A stretch of DNA of 64,000 nucleotides. Origin: Virgibacillus sp. AGTR. Its GTDB lineage: Bacteria > Bacillota > Bacilli > Bacillales > Amphibacillaceae. Under the pieces are notes generated by a model. It was not told the DNA's origin and did no database searches. It worked only from the letters and a program-made list of their open reading frames with translations. Each line of letters opens with the position of its first letter. Within the stretch, counting starts at the first letter, position 1. Position numbers and translations under genes: made by a program. Location: positions 29,449 to 93,448 of the forward strand of contig NZ_JAJERH010000008.1 of the NCBI RefSeq assembly GCF_016919725.2. The letters are read 5' to 3'. Shown here piece by piece: positions 52,895-61,948 of the stretch.

Positions 52895-54361
52895 TTACTC
52901 GACCTTTCTTTTCGTAAGTCCAATAATTATGGCGGTTACTAATACACCCATCATGACGCTAAATATCCACGTAACAAAAGGAATTGGCTGTTCAATATAC
53001 CCTATAAATGCTCCTAATGGTGATCCTATTCCTCCATAAAACTTAATTCCTAATCCAGCAGCAAGACCACCAGCAACAGCGGAGCCGGCAACAAAAGCAG
53101 GTATCATTCGAATAGGATCTTGTGCTGCAAATGGGATAGCCCCTTCTGTCACACCAACAATTCCCATGCCAAATGCACTGTTTGCAGACACCTTTTCTGT
53201 TTGGGAAAACTTTTTCTTAAACAGTAAAGATGCTAACCAAATTCCTAGTGGAGCGACTGAAATAGCAGCCTGTGTTGCTGTTTGTGGAACAAAATTTGCT
53301 CCCTCGATTCCATATTTTGCAACTGTATCTGTAAAAACGGCGGTACCAAACACTAAAGCTGTCTTGTTAATCGGTCCCCCTAAATCAAATCCAACCATAG
53401 CTCCGATAATGACACCGATAATAACAGGAGCTGCCGCATAGTTTTCATTTAAGGTCGTTAACCCATCGTATAAAAAGTTCATCATGGAGGCCATTGGATT
53501 TCCGACCACATATAAGACAAATAGTGCTATTAAGAGGGTACTTATTAATGGAATCAGCATAATTGGAACAATTGGTTGAATCAATTTAGGATATGGGATT
53601 TTTTTAAGTAGCTTTACCAAATACCCGGCAGTAAAAGCAACAAGTATCGCGGCTAAGAAGCCTCCTCCGGCTTCTGCACCAAGCATTTCTGCATCATTAG
53701 CAATATAAGTCCCTATCATAGCAGCAGCGATAGCTGGTTTGCCTGCAATTGAATTTGCAACAAACCCAGCAAAAAGTGGAATCATTAATAAGAATCCGAC
53801 TTGTCCAACACTAAATAAATTGGCCATTAATTGGCCCATTGCTGTTGATATATCAAATCCCCATTCAACAATTCTTCCTGCCTCATCGCGTTGAAATGCA
53901 TAAACATTTGCTATAGCTAAAATAAGACCAGAAGCAATTACCATTGGAATCATATATGAAATTCCAGCCATAATATGTTGGAAAAAACCACCCTCATCCG
54001 TTTTTCCCATTTTTGCAATACCAGCCTTTGTACCTTTTTCTCCATAAGATTTCGCTTCATTCAAAGCGCTTTCAATTAATGCATCAGGATTTTTTATTGC
54101 TTCAGATGCCCTGACACGCATGACACGCTTCCCAATAAACCGAGACATATCAATATTTATTTCAATAGCTAATATAACCACATCAGCTTCTTCAATTTCC
54201 TGATCAGTCAAACCGTTTTCAATACCAATTGACCCCTGCGTCTCCACCTTAATCTGATATCCTTTTTCTTTTCCAGCTTTTTCAAGAGATTCAGCAGCCA
54301 TGTAAGTATGAGCTATTCCAGCAGAACAAGCTGTAACCCCAACAATCTTTTTCTGTGACAT
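52895..54361 (-). CDS. PTS sugar transporter IIBC component, fructose family (MngA-like)
   Basis: 488-residue transporter. IIB domain at residues 1-105 with phosphocysteine Cys12 in TACSAGIAHTYMAAESL, then a IIC domain with about eight to ten helices (GGFFQHIMAGISYMIPMVIASGL, GFDLGGPINKTALVFG, GVTEGAIPFAAQDP). The fructose-family type includes FruA and MngA. It phosphorylates its substrate at C6 during import. With MngB-like GH38 the best candidate is mannosylglycerate. GAAGGTGG lies before the ATG. First gene of the operon; promoter at 54513-54541. Confidence 0.9.
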   Translation of the reverse strand: MSQKKIVGVTACSAGIAHTYMAAESLEKAGKEKGYQIKVETQGSIGIENGLTDQEIEEADVVILAIEINIDMSRFIGKRVMRVRASEAIKNPDALIESALNEAKSYGEKGTKAGIAKMGKTDEGGFFQHIMAGISYMIPMVIASGLILAIANVYAFQRDEAGRIVEWGFDISTAMGQLMANLFSVGQVGFLLMIPLFAGFVANSIAGKPAIAAAMIGTYIANDAEMLGAEAGGGFLAAILVAFTAGYLVKLLKKIPYPKLIQPIVPIMLIPLISTLLIALFVLYVVGNPMASMMNFLYDGLTTLNENYAAAPVIIGVIIGAMVGFDLGGPINKTALVFGTAVFTDTVAKYGIEGANFVPQTATQAAISVAPLGIWLASLLFKKKFSQTEKVSANSAFGMGIVGVTEGAIPFAAQDPIRMIPAFVAGSAVAGGLAAGLGIKFYGGIGSPLGAFIGYIEQPIPFVTWIFSVMMGVLVTAIIIGLTKRKVE

Positions 54362-54512
54362 GTATATTCCACCTTCCTTTACAACGTTTATTTATGAACT
54401 ATTTTCCTCTTACACTTTCTATGGTACTTAAATGTAACCTCTCACCGCCTAATCATTTAATGAATACTTATATGAATACAATAATTACAATGCCTTTTAG
54501 CTCTTGCACCTC

Positions 54513-54541
54513 ATTATATGTTCAAATTGTTTGAATGTATA
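54513..54541 (-). promoter_or_regulatory. Promoter of the PTS-GH38 operon
   Basis: On the minus strand TATAAT at 54518-54513 and TATACA at 54541-54536 with a 17-base spacer that consists mostly of the palindrome TTCAAATTGTTTGAA (54521-54535). Confidence 0.6.
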
Positions 54542-54550
54542 TACTTTCAA

Positions 54551-54564
54551 TGAAACCTGTTTCA
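54551..54564. promoter_or_regulatory. Candidate RpiR operator 1
   Basis: TGAAACCTGTTTCA, an exact TGAAA-N4-TTTCA palindrome just upstream of the promoter's -35. Confidence 0.6.
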
Positions 54565-54587
54565 ACTATCAATTTTACAGCATTTAA

Positions 54588-54601
54588 TGAAAATACTTTC
54601 A
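54588..54601. promoter_or_regulatory. Candidate RpiR operator 2
   Basis: TGAAAATACTTTCA, a second exact TGAAA-N4-TTTCA palindrome, 37 bases from the first. The upstream position would suit activation. Confidence 0.6.
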
Positions 54602-54963
54602 TAAATCAATTATTCAGTTTTAAGCGAATATAAAGATGTAGCTGATTAGGAAAGTAGAGGCCAGAGGAAATCAACTATTGAAATTAAAGGCTCAGGGGGG
54701 GTTATAGAGAAAATATCGAAAAAAAAAGCCTATGGGGCACTTTGTAAGATTGGGAAAGTAATGTATTGTAGCTAGCAGGATTCGTATTTTCCCTTCCAAA
54801 AGTAGCAATTCCTATCAAATTTCTCATACAAAATAAGCTTGTTTTTCTAGTATGGTTCATGCTTATTAACAGTCGTAGCAGAATACAGGAAGAGATATTT
54901 TAGCTACGAAATACTTTCGAAGGACACACGACTCAATTAGCACGATCATTACAACAATTACCT

Positions 54964-55521
54964 TCATGATTTAACATTCTTAAGGACAAAGCTTGCTCTC
55001 TGCTTCACCCCTATTTTTGGTACCTCAATAAGCTCATAATCAAGTTGCTCATAAATCCTAAACATAGCTTGATAAGTTACGACCGCTTCTTCATAATCTT
55101 GTTTTCTCTCATCATCATTTTGGTATATGTCCTTCCAAGGTGGTAAAATAAATACCTTTTTATTATACCTGTAGCTTTTGACGGCGTAGTCAAGCTGTTC
55201 CGAAACAGGAATGTTTATTAAATATGTATAGGTAAGCGTATCTGGAATGCCCCGATCGAAAAATAGGGGTTGGTTAGAGGGATTCGTCAATGCTGAAAGA
55301 TAACTTTCTATGGATTGAACTAGCATGAGATCACGATATTTTGTTACATTTCCCCAAGGCAGAGCATCACCATTCGAAGCAAGCTGTGCTTTAATAATCT
55401 CCCTTGCAACCTCAGGAACAAACGATTGATTATGTTTCTTTAATTCATGCAACAGGGTCGTTTTTCCAGATCCTGGTCCTCCGGTAATAATGATAAAGTC
55501 ATTTCTTACTATACGATTCAT
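54964..55521 (-). CDS. P-loop ATPase/kinase-like protein (AAA_28)
   Basis: 185-residue P-loop NTPase with Walker A GGPGSGKTTLL near the N-terminus, VPEVAREIIKAQLASNG, a LFFDRGIPDTLTY segment that includes the Walker B Asp, and VFILPPWKDIYQNDDERKQDYEEA resembling the AAA_28/NadR-like kinase C-terminal part. Such proteins phosphorylate small molecules or nucleotides; the substrate is unknown. ATG 55521 has AAAGGAA 8 bases upstream. It is alone between the sugar locus and the CPBP gene. Confidence 0.8.
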   Translation of the reverse strand: MNRIVRNDFIIITGGPGSGKTTLLHELKKHNQSFVPEVAREIIKAQLASNGDALPWGNVTKYRDLMLVQSIESYLSALTNPSNQPLFFDRGIPDTLTYTYLINIPVSEQLDYAVKSYRYNKKVFILPPWKDIYQNDDERKQDYEEAVVTYQAMFRIYEQLDYELIEVPKIGVKQRASFVLKNVKS

Positions 55522-55937
55522 TAGAAAATTCCTTTCTTTGTTCAAAAATAAGATGCTATCTATTTGTAGCATACTGTGAAGTAATAAATGGTAGTGAATC
55601 GTTTATGTAATTTCGGCATGATATATGTAGAAGAATTATTAAAATCCTGGCGTTATAGGAAAAATAAAGAGAAGGATCAAATCTTATTGGGCTGATTGGG
55701 GAAAAAAAGGATTCGGGTAAAGTTTAACGTTTTAACAATCGCAAATGTTGTAAGCTCAGATAGATAATAATATGCCCTTGTTAGAAATAGTGATTTTCAA
55801 CTCCTACTCCGTTAACAGAATAAACTTCGTGCTAGAATACCATCGCCTCTCATGACTGCTAATAATTGAAAGAAGCAAATGTTCCAAAGTGTTCCACACG
55901 CTTTCAATTATTCACACGCCTCAGCTTTATCACTAAC
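55522..55937. other. Gap with CPBP gene terminator
   Basis: No gene seen. 55861-55912 carries a hairpin; the remainder is AT-rich without recognisable signals. Confidence 0.4.
55861..55912 (-). terminator. Terminator-like hairpin after the CPBP gene
   Basis: AATAATTGAAAG (55861-55872) and CTTTCAATTATT (55901-55912) pair perfectly with a 28-base loop; T run is poor. Confidence 0.5.
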
Positions 55938-56741
55938 CTAGGTTTTCTTGTATAGAATTTCCTTCGGATTTATTATAATTAATATAATTGCGAAAGCAAA
56001 ATAAGCAAGCATAACATATACCAAAATATCTAATAATTCTCCTTTTATCAACACAAGAGAAAAATTAAATAGTTGGTGGGAAATAATTGGTATCATTAGG
56101 TTCTTATTTAGGTTGTAGAACAGCGTCATAATAATTGAAAAAGATATAATTCCAATCATAAAAAGTACGATGTACTTGATTAAATTGACTGCAGTATAGC
56201 CTGAGACAAACCATAGTGGGGTATGCCAAAATCCCCATAAAACGCCTACTAATAGGGCTGATTTCAAGGGAGAGTACTTTTTTTGAAGTTCATTTAAAGC
56301 ATATCCTCTCCAACCTAATTCTTCACCTAAAGGTCCCCTTACTAAATTATCTAAGAATGCAAAGAACAATAATCCAAGACCTGCAAAGGATAGTGTCAAT
56401 TTTTGAGTATCGTTTGTAATGGTTAGAAGAAATAAAGTCACAGCGATAATCATAACCTGAATAATCACCATGGTACTAAGAGAGGAAAACCTAATTTTGG
56501 GAGAAAATTGGTCCTTTACAAAGTCTTTTAACTTTAAACCCGGATAGATCTTTCTAAATAAAATAACGAAGGCAAAGGTTGATGACCATGCAGAGATGAT
56601 TTGCAAGAGGTTTGTTATGCTACTAGGTGCTCCAAAAATCATACTTATCCCGATAAATATAAAAAATACAAAGAATATTACATAGCTTGTACTAACAAAA
56701 CTTAGTAATGGGTGCTTTAATGCTTTTTTCACTTTTATCAT
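55938..56741 (-). CDS. CPBP family intramembrane metalloprotease
   Basis: 267-residue membrane protein with about seven to eight helices. The three CPBP motifs are present: EELGWRGYAL, FWHTPLWF and SHQLFN, giving the Glu, His and His expected for an Abi-type intramembrane protease. Roles in the family include CAAX-like processing and bacteriocin self-immunity. No bacteriocin gene is recognisable nearby. ATG 56741 follows GAGGTGGATTATTATG-type sequence with GAGGTGG about 9 bases upstream. Confidence 0.87.
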   Translation of the reverse strand: MIKVKKALKHPLLSFVSTSYVIFFVFFIFIGISMIFGAPSSITNLLQIISAWSSTFAFVILFRKIYPGLKLKDFVKDQFSPKIRFSSLSTMVIIQVMIIAVTLFLLTITNDTQKLTLSFAGLGLLFFAFLDNLVRGPLGEELGWRGYALNELQKKYSPLKSALLVGVLWGFWHTPLWFVSGYTAVNLIKYIVLFMIGIISFSIIMTLFYNLNKNLMIPIISHQLFNFSLVLIKGELLDILVYVMLAYFAFAIILIIINPKEILYKKT

Positions 56742-56934
56742 AATAATCCACCTCGTTAAATCGTTCGTAAATGGATTATATAATTATTAATAATCAAATG
56801 CTTCAGACTAGAGGCTGAAACGCTATGTTTTTTGTTGAATACTCCAGTAACAATCATTAAACAAGCTGGCTCGATTTAGAAAGTCACCTTCTTATGTGAG
56901 AATGGTACCCTTCATGTTTCAGGATAGAGGTAGC

Positions 56935-57123
56935 TTATTTTTTGAAAACATCATCTACAGTTGTACCAAGAACAGCTGCTATTTTAAACGCAAGCTGCAG
57001 TGTAGGGTCATATCGGTCGTTTTCAATTGCATTAATTGTTTGCCTTGACACATTACATTTTTTTGCTAACGTATCTTGTGTGAACCCTTTGTTTTTCCGA
57101 AGCTTTGTAATTTTATTTTCCAT
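56935..57123 (-). CDS. XRE-family transcriptional regulator (short)
   Basis: 62-residue protein made of a single helix-turn-helix: ITKLRKNKGFTQDTLAKKCNVSRQTINAIENDRYDPTLQLAFKIAAVLGTTVDDVF. It belongs to the minimal YozG-like regulators that usually control their own operon. Its ATG at 57123 overlaps the stop of the membrane protein gene by 11 bases, so the two are translationally coupled. Such membrane-protein/XRE pairs are common in Firmicutes and their targets are seldom known. Confidence 0.9.
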   Translation of the reverse strand: MENKITKLRKNKGFTQDTLAKKCNVSRQTINAIENDRYDPTLQLAFKIAAVLGTTVDDVFKK

Positions 57124-57445
57124 TTCCACTCATCCGCCGTCTATAAATCCAGTAATATACAAAGTAGCTAATAATCGCAATAAAAAAGTAAAATAAGCCT
57201 GGATATTCAAACTCTACCATTGCTAAACGCTCATCATTTAAGTTAAAAAAGTCAAAAACAAAATTAATAATAAAAAATACAATTAGCAGTAACCAACTGT
57301 TTACGATTGCCTTTTGTTTAATCAACTGCGAACGCTCATCATCCTTTGTCTTAACTCCACCATATTCATCCGTGCCAGTAACCCAGCCTATAATAAAAAA
57401 CACAGCCAATCCAACTAAAAACGGAACCGTCCATTTTACTAACAA
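57113..57445 (-). CDS. Three-helix membrane protein paired with XRE regulator
   Basis: 110-residue membrane protein with helices at about 5-22, 50-67 and 85-103, a conserved DERSQLIKQKA segment in the cytosolic loop, and a basic end WIYRRRMSGNGK. The loop pattern (D-E-R-x-x-x-I-x-x-K-A) is typical of DUF2178-like partners of XRE regulators. TTG 57445 has AAGGTGA 5 bases upstream; GTG 57454 lies inside that site. It forms a two-gene unit with the XRE gene. Function unknown; it may sequester or sense for the regulator. Confidence 0.8.
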   Translation of the reverse strand: MLVKWTVPFLVGLAVFFIIGWVTGTDEYGGVKTKDDERSQLIKQKAIVNSWLLLIVFFIINFVFDFFNLNDERLAMVEFEYPGLFYFFIAIISYFVYYWIYRRRMSGNGK

Positions 57446-57617
57446 TGCTATCACCTTCTAAAAATGTCAAAAATTCTTTCCATTTACTGTATCGTAAAAG
57501 ACTTGCTTATGTCAAAACATTTTTACATAAATTATCCAGCACCGTGCTACATAAAAGATGATAGCAAAGCAAAACACGCTCATTCTTATGCCTTCGGGAA
57601 GAGCTTGGTCGGTTGCT

Positions 57618-57929
57618 TTATTTTTCAAAAAAATTAAAGTCTTCTTCTATATTGCTTAGTTTTATTAAAAACGGATGAAGTGACATAATCAAAAAGAACA
57701 AAACAGGAAATAAACGAAGCAAGATAATTCCAGGAATATCAAAGAAAATATTAAATAATAGTGGTAGAGGAACGAAAAAATTCAGAAGCCCTGCTTTCTT
57801 TTTTGACTTTTGTGTTAGATATTGTTTTTCTCTACAATAGGGGCAAGTCATTCCGGTATCCAATGTAAACATCTTCTTAAGGGTTTGTTTCCAGCTCCAC
57901 TTGTTATTGCACTTTTGACAGATAGGCAT
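57618..57929 (-). CDS. TIGR04104-type putative zinc-ribbon membrane protein
   Basis: 103-residue protein. N-terminal zinc ribbon with CQKC and CPYC separated by 21 residues, then KKKAG and two hydrophobic helices (about 47-62 and 67-88). This layout matches the cxxc_20_cxxc small proteins of Firmicutes; function unknown. ATG 57929 follows AAGGAGTG at 9 bases; GTG 57941 lies within that site. It precedes the membrane/XRE pair on the same strand but is separated by about 170 bases. Confidence 0.8.
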   Translation of the reverse strand: MPICQKCNNKWSWKQTLKKMFTLDTGMTCPYCREKQYLTQKSKKKAGLLNFFVPLPLLFNIFFDIPGIILLRLFPVLFFLIMSLHPFLIKLSNIEEDFNFFEK

Positions 57930-57998
57930 TGAATTTATCACTCCTTGTTAAACACTGAGTTTCAATCGAGGTGCAACATTTATGCAATGCTAGCACTG

Positions 57999-58226
57999 TT
58001 AGCTTATTAAAGTATAGATTGTAACAAAAAAGCTAAAACCAGATGCAAGCATAAGCGTAATGGCAGTTGGCTTTCGTTTTTTAAATTCAATAATGCCTGT
58101 AACAAAGAGCATTGTCCCTAAAAATAATAATATATAAAGAATTATTACTTCAGATGTATCCGTTATCAAACCATAACTTGATAATGAAACTACAATAATA
58201 GCTAACACAAGTCTAAGTACTTTCAA
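57999..58226 (-). CDS. DUF3953-like small membrane protein
   Basis: 75-residue protein with two to three hydrophobic segments: LRLVLAIIVVSLSSYGLIT, a second helix, a short charged EFKKRKP loop, and a C-terminal hydrophobic tail. It resembles DUF3953 proteins. Function unknown. TTG 58226 is the best start, with GGGGGAG 6 bases upstream. One of a run of small membrane proteins transcribed on the minus strand. Confidence 0.7.
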   Translation of the reverse strand: MKVLRLVLAIIVVSLSSYGLITDTSEVIILYILLFLGTMLFVTGIIEFKKRKPTAITLMLASGFSFFVTIYTLIS

Positions 58227-58290
58227 TAATATCTCCCCCAAAAACTAAAATGTAATATGCTATTTATTAATAGTTATATAAGGAAAATGA

Positions 58291-58515
58291 TTAATTAAAT
58301 AGCCAACCACTAATAACTTGAAAAGCTACTATTGCAACTGCTATAGCTGGACCAACGATAAGAACTCCAATGAACAATGATTTTAATATATCTCCTATAA
58401 TGAAGAGTGGTTTGCCACCGTTTTCCATGTCATCTATTTTGTTGCTCCTATGCTGTAATGATTTATTTATATTTTTTAACTCCTCTAAGATTTGGCGTTC
58501 CGTACTATTTTCCAT
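58291..58515 (-). CDS. Small membrane protein with helical N-terminus, unknown
   Basis: 74-residue protein: a charged amphipathic N-terminal helix (RQILEELKNINKSLQHRSNKIDDMENG, likely coiled) and a C-terminal hydrophobic helix (about 47-72). The start has an excellent AAAGGAGAG 7 bases upstream. Not recognised. It is the first of the minus-strand small-membrane-protein genes here. The layout, coiled helix plus anchor, is also seen in some phage holins and bacteriocin-associated proteins, but this is speculative. Confidence 0.7.
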   Translation of the reverse strand: MENSTERQILEELKNINKSLQHRSNKIDDMENGGKPLFIIGDILKSLFIGVLIVGPAIAVAIVAFQVISGWLFN

Positions 58516-58635
58516 ATCAAATCTCTCCTTTCAGATTTACGAACAGGCTCGAGCCAAGAAAATTAATGGAACATGGTATCCCTATTGTTTCATACCAATT
58601 ATCAAAGTAGTTTGACTGCTTTTAAGTTAAAAGTT

Positions 58636-58667
58636 AAAGCCCCTTCCTAAAAGATAGTGGGGGCTTT
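58636..58667 (-). terminator. Terminator of asnB
   Basis: AAAGCCCC (58636-58643) and GGGGGCTTT (58659-58667). T-rich runs follow on both strands (GCTTTTT on plus; TTTAACTTTT on minus). Confidence 0.75.
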
Positions 58668-58739
58668 GCTTTTTCGATGACCTATCCATAATACTTTCCA
58701 TAGATAAATGGTTACTGCTAGCAATCTTCGATTCTTGTT

Positions 58740-60674
58740 TTACATATTGATACAAGTTGTCTTACCTTCAGCTGTATACCAGCACTTCTTTTCTTGTTCC
58801 ATTTTTTGAATATCTTCCTTTTTGAATGTTCCTTCTATAAAGTTCTGATGCCACACCATAAACATAAGAACTGTCCAAATTTTCCTGCTATAATCAACTT
58901 TTCCCTGACAATGCGCTTGAAGTAATTGTAAAATGTAATCCTTGTGTAGCAAATGATCTGTTTCACTGTTTCGAATAAGTTGTTTAGCCCAACTGTTCAA
59001 TTCATTTTTCAACCAATGGCGAATAGGTACTGGGAAGCCTAACTTCTTACGATCAAGTACATGATCAGGAATAATCCCACGAGAAGCTTCTCGGAGAATC
59101 TGTTTTGTTGTACCATTAGCAATTTTCATATCAACAGGAAGTTGCCTAGCAACCTGAAAGACTTCTTTATCCAAAAAAGGCACGCGTAATTCAAGGGAAT
59201 TAGCCATTGTTACTCGATCTGCTTTTAATAGTATGTCACCACGCATCCATGTATTAATATCAATATATTGCATTTGATTTACCAATGGATATTCCTCTAC
59301 ATTATCAAATAGTGATTCAGTGATTTGCTGATATTGTACATGGTCGTTGTATTTCTTTAATAGTTTTCGTTTTTCTTCTTCTTCAAACATCTTAGCATTT
59401 CCAATATAGCGGTCACGTAAAGGAGTTGTACCACGATACAGGAAGCTTTTACCTTTTACACCTTCAGGTAAAACAGCTGAAACTTTAGCTAGCAAACCTC
59501 TTACAGGTGCTGGAACGGAATCAAATACCTTTAGGGATTCCGGTTCACGGTATATATTATAGCCACCAAATAGTTCATCAGACCCTTCTCCGGATAAAAC
59601 TACTTTTACATGTTGACTTGCTTCCGTTGACACAAAATAAAGTGGCACACAAGAGGGGTCAGCCAATGGATCATCCATATGCCACATTATTTTTGGTAGG
59701 CTATTTATATATTCTTCAGGAGAAATAATTGTAGCTATATTTTCCACATTTAATTTATCTGCAGTTTTTTTAGCTACATCCATTTCGGAAAATCCTTCTC
59801 GCTCAAATCCTACTGAAAATGTTTTAATATTTGGATTGAATTCCCTCGCAATAGAAACAATTAAGGTTGAATCAATCCCTCCAGACAAAAATGATCCTAC
59901 CGGCACATCGCTACGCAAATGCTTATTCACCGAATCGTACATTACATCTTGAATTTGTTTTATCCAATCATGTTTGTCCTTAGTTACTGGCTGAAATGTA
60001 GCATGCCAATATTGAGTAAATACAATTGATTCACCTGGTTTCTTTTTAAAATAGTGACCAGGTTTTACCTTTTTTATCCTACGGGACAATGTCATTGGTT
60101 CTGGGACGTATTGAAAGCTGAAGTAGTGTTGTAATGCATCTAGATTTACTTCCTCCTTTTCCATCATTAATGAGATACTTTTCTTCTCTGAGGCAAAGCA
60201 TGTCCCTAAATCATTTTCATAATAGAAAAGCGGTTTAATTCCAAATGGATCTCTTGCACCATAAAATTCTTTCCTTTCTTTATCCCAGATTAGAATAGAA
60301 AACATTCCTCTTAAGTATTTAAATGCCTCCTCTCTATACTTAACAAATAAAGCTGCAATCACTTCTGTGTCTGAATCAGTGTCAAAGTGATAACCCTCTT
60401 TAATCAGGTCTTGTCTAAGTTCTAAATAATTATAAATCTCCCCATTAAAAACCATCCATATTTGCTTATCATTATAGCTTAATGGTTGTGTTCCACTCTC
60501 TATATCAATAATACTTAATCGGCGGAACCCAAATGATACATAGGAGTCAAAATAATATTGCTCCTCATCCGGACCGCGGTGGGTTATAATATTATTTTGT
60601 TCCTTAAATTGCGCAATATCTTGTTCAGATCTTTCCATTGGAGTATCAAATAACATACCTACAAATCCACACAT
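58740..60674 (-). CDS. asnB: Asparagine synthase (glutamine-hydrolysing)
   Basis: Makes asparagine from aspartate, glutamine and ATP. 644 residues with the class-II glutamine amidotransferase domain (catalytic Cys2 in MCGFVG, THRGPDEE, FNGEIYNY) and the synthetase domain with the pyrophosphate loop FLSGGIDSTL, VVLSGEGSDELFGGY and ELRVPFLDKE. The length and motifs fit the B. subtilis AsnB/AsnO type. The ATG has GAGAGGAT upstream. Monocistronic. Confidence 0.95.
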   Translation of the reverse strand: MCGFVGMLFDTPMERSEQDIAQFKEQNNIITHRGPDEEQYYFDSYVSFGFRRLSIIDIESGTQPLSYNDKQIWMVFNGEIYNYLELRQDLIKEGYHFDTDSDTEVIAALFVKYREEAFKYLRGMFSILIWDKERKEFYGARDPFGIKPLFYYENDLGTCFASEKKSISLMMEKEEVNLDALQHYFSFQYVPEPMTLSRRIKKVKPGHYFKKKPGESIVFTQYWHATFQPVTKDKHDWIKQIQDVMYDSVNKHLRSDVPVGSFLSGGIDSTLIVSIAREFNPNIKTFSVGFEREGFSEMDVAKKTADKLNVENIATIISPEEYINSLPKIMWHMDDPLADPSCVPLYFVSTEASQHVKVVLSGEGSDELFGGYNIYREPESLKVFDSVPAPVRGLLAKVSAVLPEGVKGKSFLYRGTTPLRDRYIGNAKMFEEEEKRKLLKKYNDHVQYQQITESLFDNVEEYPLVNQMQYIDINTWMRGDILLKADRVTMANSLELRVPFLDKEVFQVARQLPVDMKIANGTTKQILREASRGIIPDHVLDRKKLGFPVPIRHWLKNELNSWAKQLIRNSETDHLLHKDYILQLLQAHCQGKVDYSRKIWTVLMFMVWHQNFIEGTFKKEDIQKMEQEKKCWYTAEGKTTCINM

Positions 60675-60920
60675 ATCATATATCCTCTCTAAAAAAGGGA
60701 AGGCCCTATCAAAATTGTAATATTAACGTTACATTAAAGTAATGCAATAGAAATATTTTAACATGAATTTAAATAAAGAACCATCATTTAAATGATATGT
60801 AAAATAATGGTTTTACATGAGAATCAAAATTATATCTGAGTACACACGATCCTATAGAAATTAAGCAATTTCTTCATGATAAGACATTTTTAGAAGTGAA
60901 GCATTATTACATTAGAGAAT

Positions 60921-61769
60921 TTACTTGCTTTCATTAATATTGGAGACATTCATAGAAAACTCCTCAAAACTTAATTGTCCTAAGGCAAACTTCATACTTT
61001 GAACAAATATACGTTCATTTTTAGTTAGTTCTCGTTTTGCTTCCTTTTCAATCCATTCATGCTCTATGTCCAAAATATCCAAAACATGCTTTTGTTTTGA
61101 AAAAGCTTCATAGTATCTTAATCCAAATTTTCTTTGGGAGATTGCATCAATATGAATGCCATCTGGATTTGCTGTTAAGTCTTTTGATGTTACAATATAG
61201 CAATTTTTTTCGGTATGAGCTACTTTAGATAATATCTGGTTTATTTGTTTATATTCTACAGCGCTTTTTCCAAATCCGACCTCTCCAAGGTAATGGCCCA
61301 ATTCACCGATAATAATCGGGATATCTGGTGCATTCAATTCTTCTCTCAAGTGTTTAAATAATGAAAGCAATTTATCTTCATACGTCTGATAACGTTCTCC
61401 GTAACTGTCGCTTTCTCCTTGATGCCACAGAATTCCCACTATTTCACTTGTTTCCATAGCGAATTTTGCTTCAGAAATCGCATGTCTTGTTAATAGTCCA
61501 TCAATTGACCACTCATCAATAGAGCTTCCTCCCTCGGCACAGGTTATTAGCCCAATGGACTCGCCCTGATGATCCTCTGTCCATGCCTGAGCAAAAGAGG
61601 CTGCCGGCCCAATACCAGATACGTGACGATCAAAATTAAGCGGTTCTGCCATCATTTGCCATCTGCCGTTTCGCAACATATGTATGTACTCATTATAAAT
61701 TGGCGGTACATCCTCAATAAATCCTCTGCCTGCCATATTTGATTGTCCGATTAATAATATAGATTTCAT
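60921..61769 (-). CDS. SASA-domain (sialate O-acetylesterase-like) esterase
   Basis: 282-residue SGNH-type hydrolase. Nucleophile Ser10 in LIGQSNMAGRG, GILWHQGESDS (Asn/His block), and the Asp/His pair in DGIHIDAISQRKFG. Removes acetyl groups from sugars, for example carbohydrate side-chain acetyls; substrate unknown. No signal peptide, so cytosolic. ATG 61769 follows AAAGAAGG at 7 bases. Upstream a TTGACA (61852-61847, minus strand) and inverted AGACTAATT/TTAGTCTAATT sequences suggest a controlled promoter. Confidence 0.85.
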   Translation of the reverse strand: MKSILLIGQSNMAGRGFIEDVPPIYNEYIHMLRNGRWQMMAEPLNFDRHVSGIGPAASFAQAWTEDHQGESIGLITCAEGGSSIDEWSIDGLLTRHAISEAKFAMETSEIVGILWHQGESDSYGERYQTYEDKLLSLFKHLREELNAPDIPIIIGELGHYLGEVGFGKSAVEYKQINQILSKVAHTEKNCYIVTSKDLTANPDGIHIDAISQRKFGLRYYEAFSKQKHVLDILDIEHEWIEKEAKRELTKNERIFVQSMKFALGQLSFEEFSMNVSNINESK

Positions 61770-61948
61770 CGAAAAACCTTCTTTCTTTGTTTGCAATGGT
61801 CTAATTAGACTAAATGGGGTTAAGAGTATTACTCAATTAGTCTTTTTGTCAAGTCAATTTTGTCTTTATTCAACTAAATAGCCCTTTAATGAAAATGAGC
61901 GCTGACCCTTATTCGGAAAAGCGCCCGTTAACGGAATAAGCAGTCCTA

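Larger units (their letters stand above)
54362..54963. other. Control region of the mannoside locus and gap
   Basis: 54362-54610 is the leader and promoter of the PTS operon with three palindromes. 54610-54963 lies beyond and shows nothing I recognise. Confidence 0.45.

Noticed and set aside
54551..54601. Catabolite-response (cre) sites upstream of the PTS operon
   Set aside because: The two palindromes resemble cre in their TGAAA...TTTCA ends but lack the central CG, so an RpiR site is more likely.
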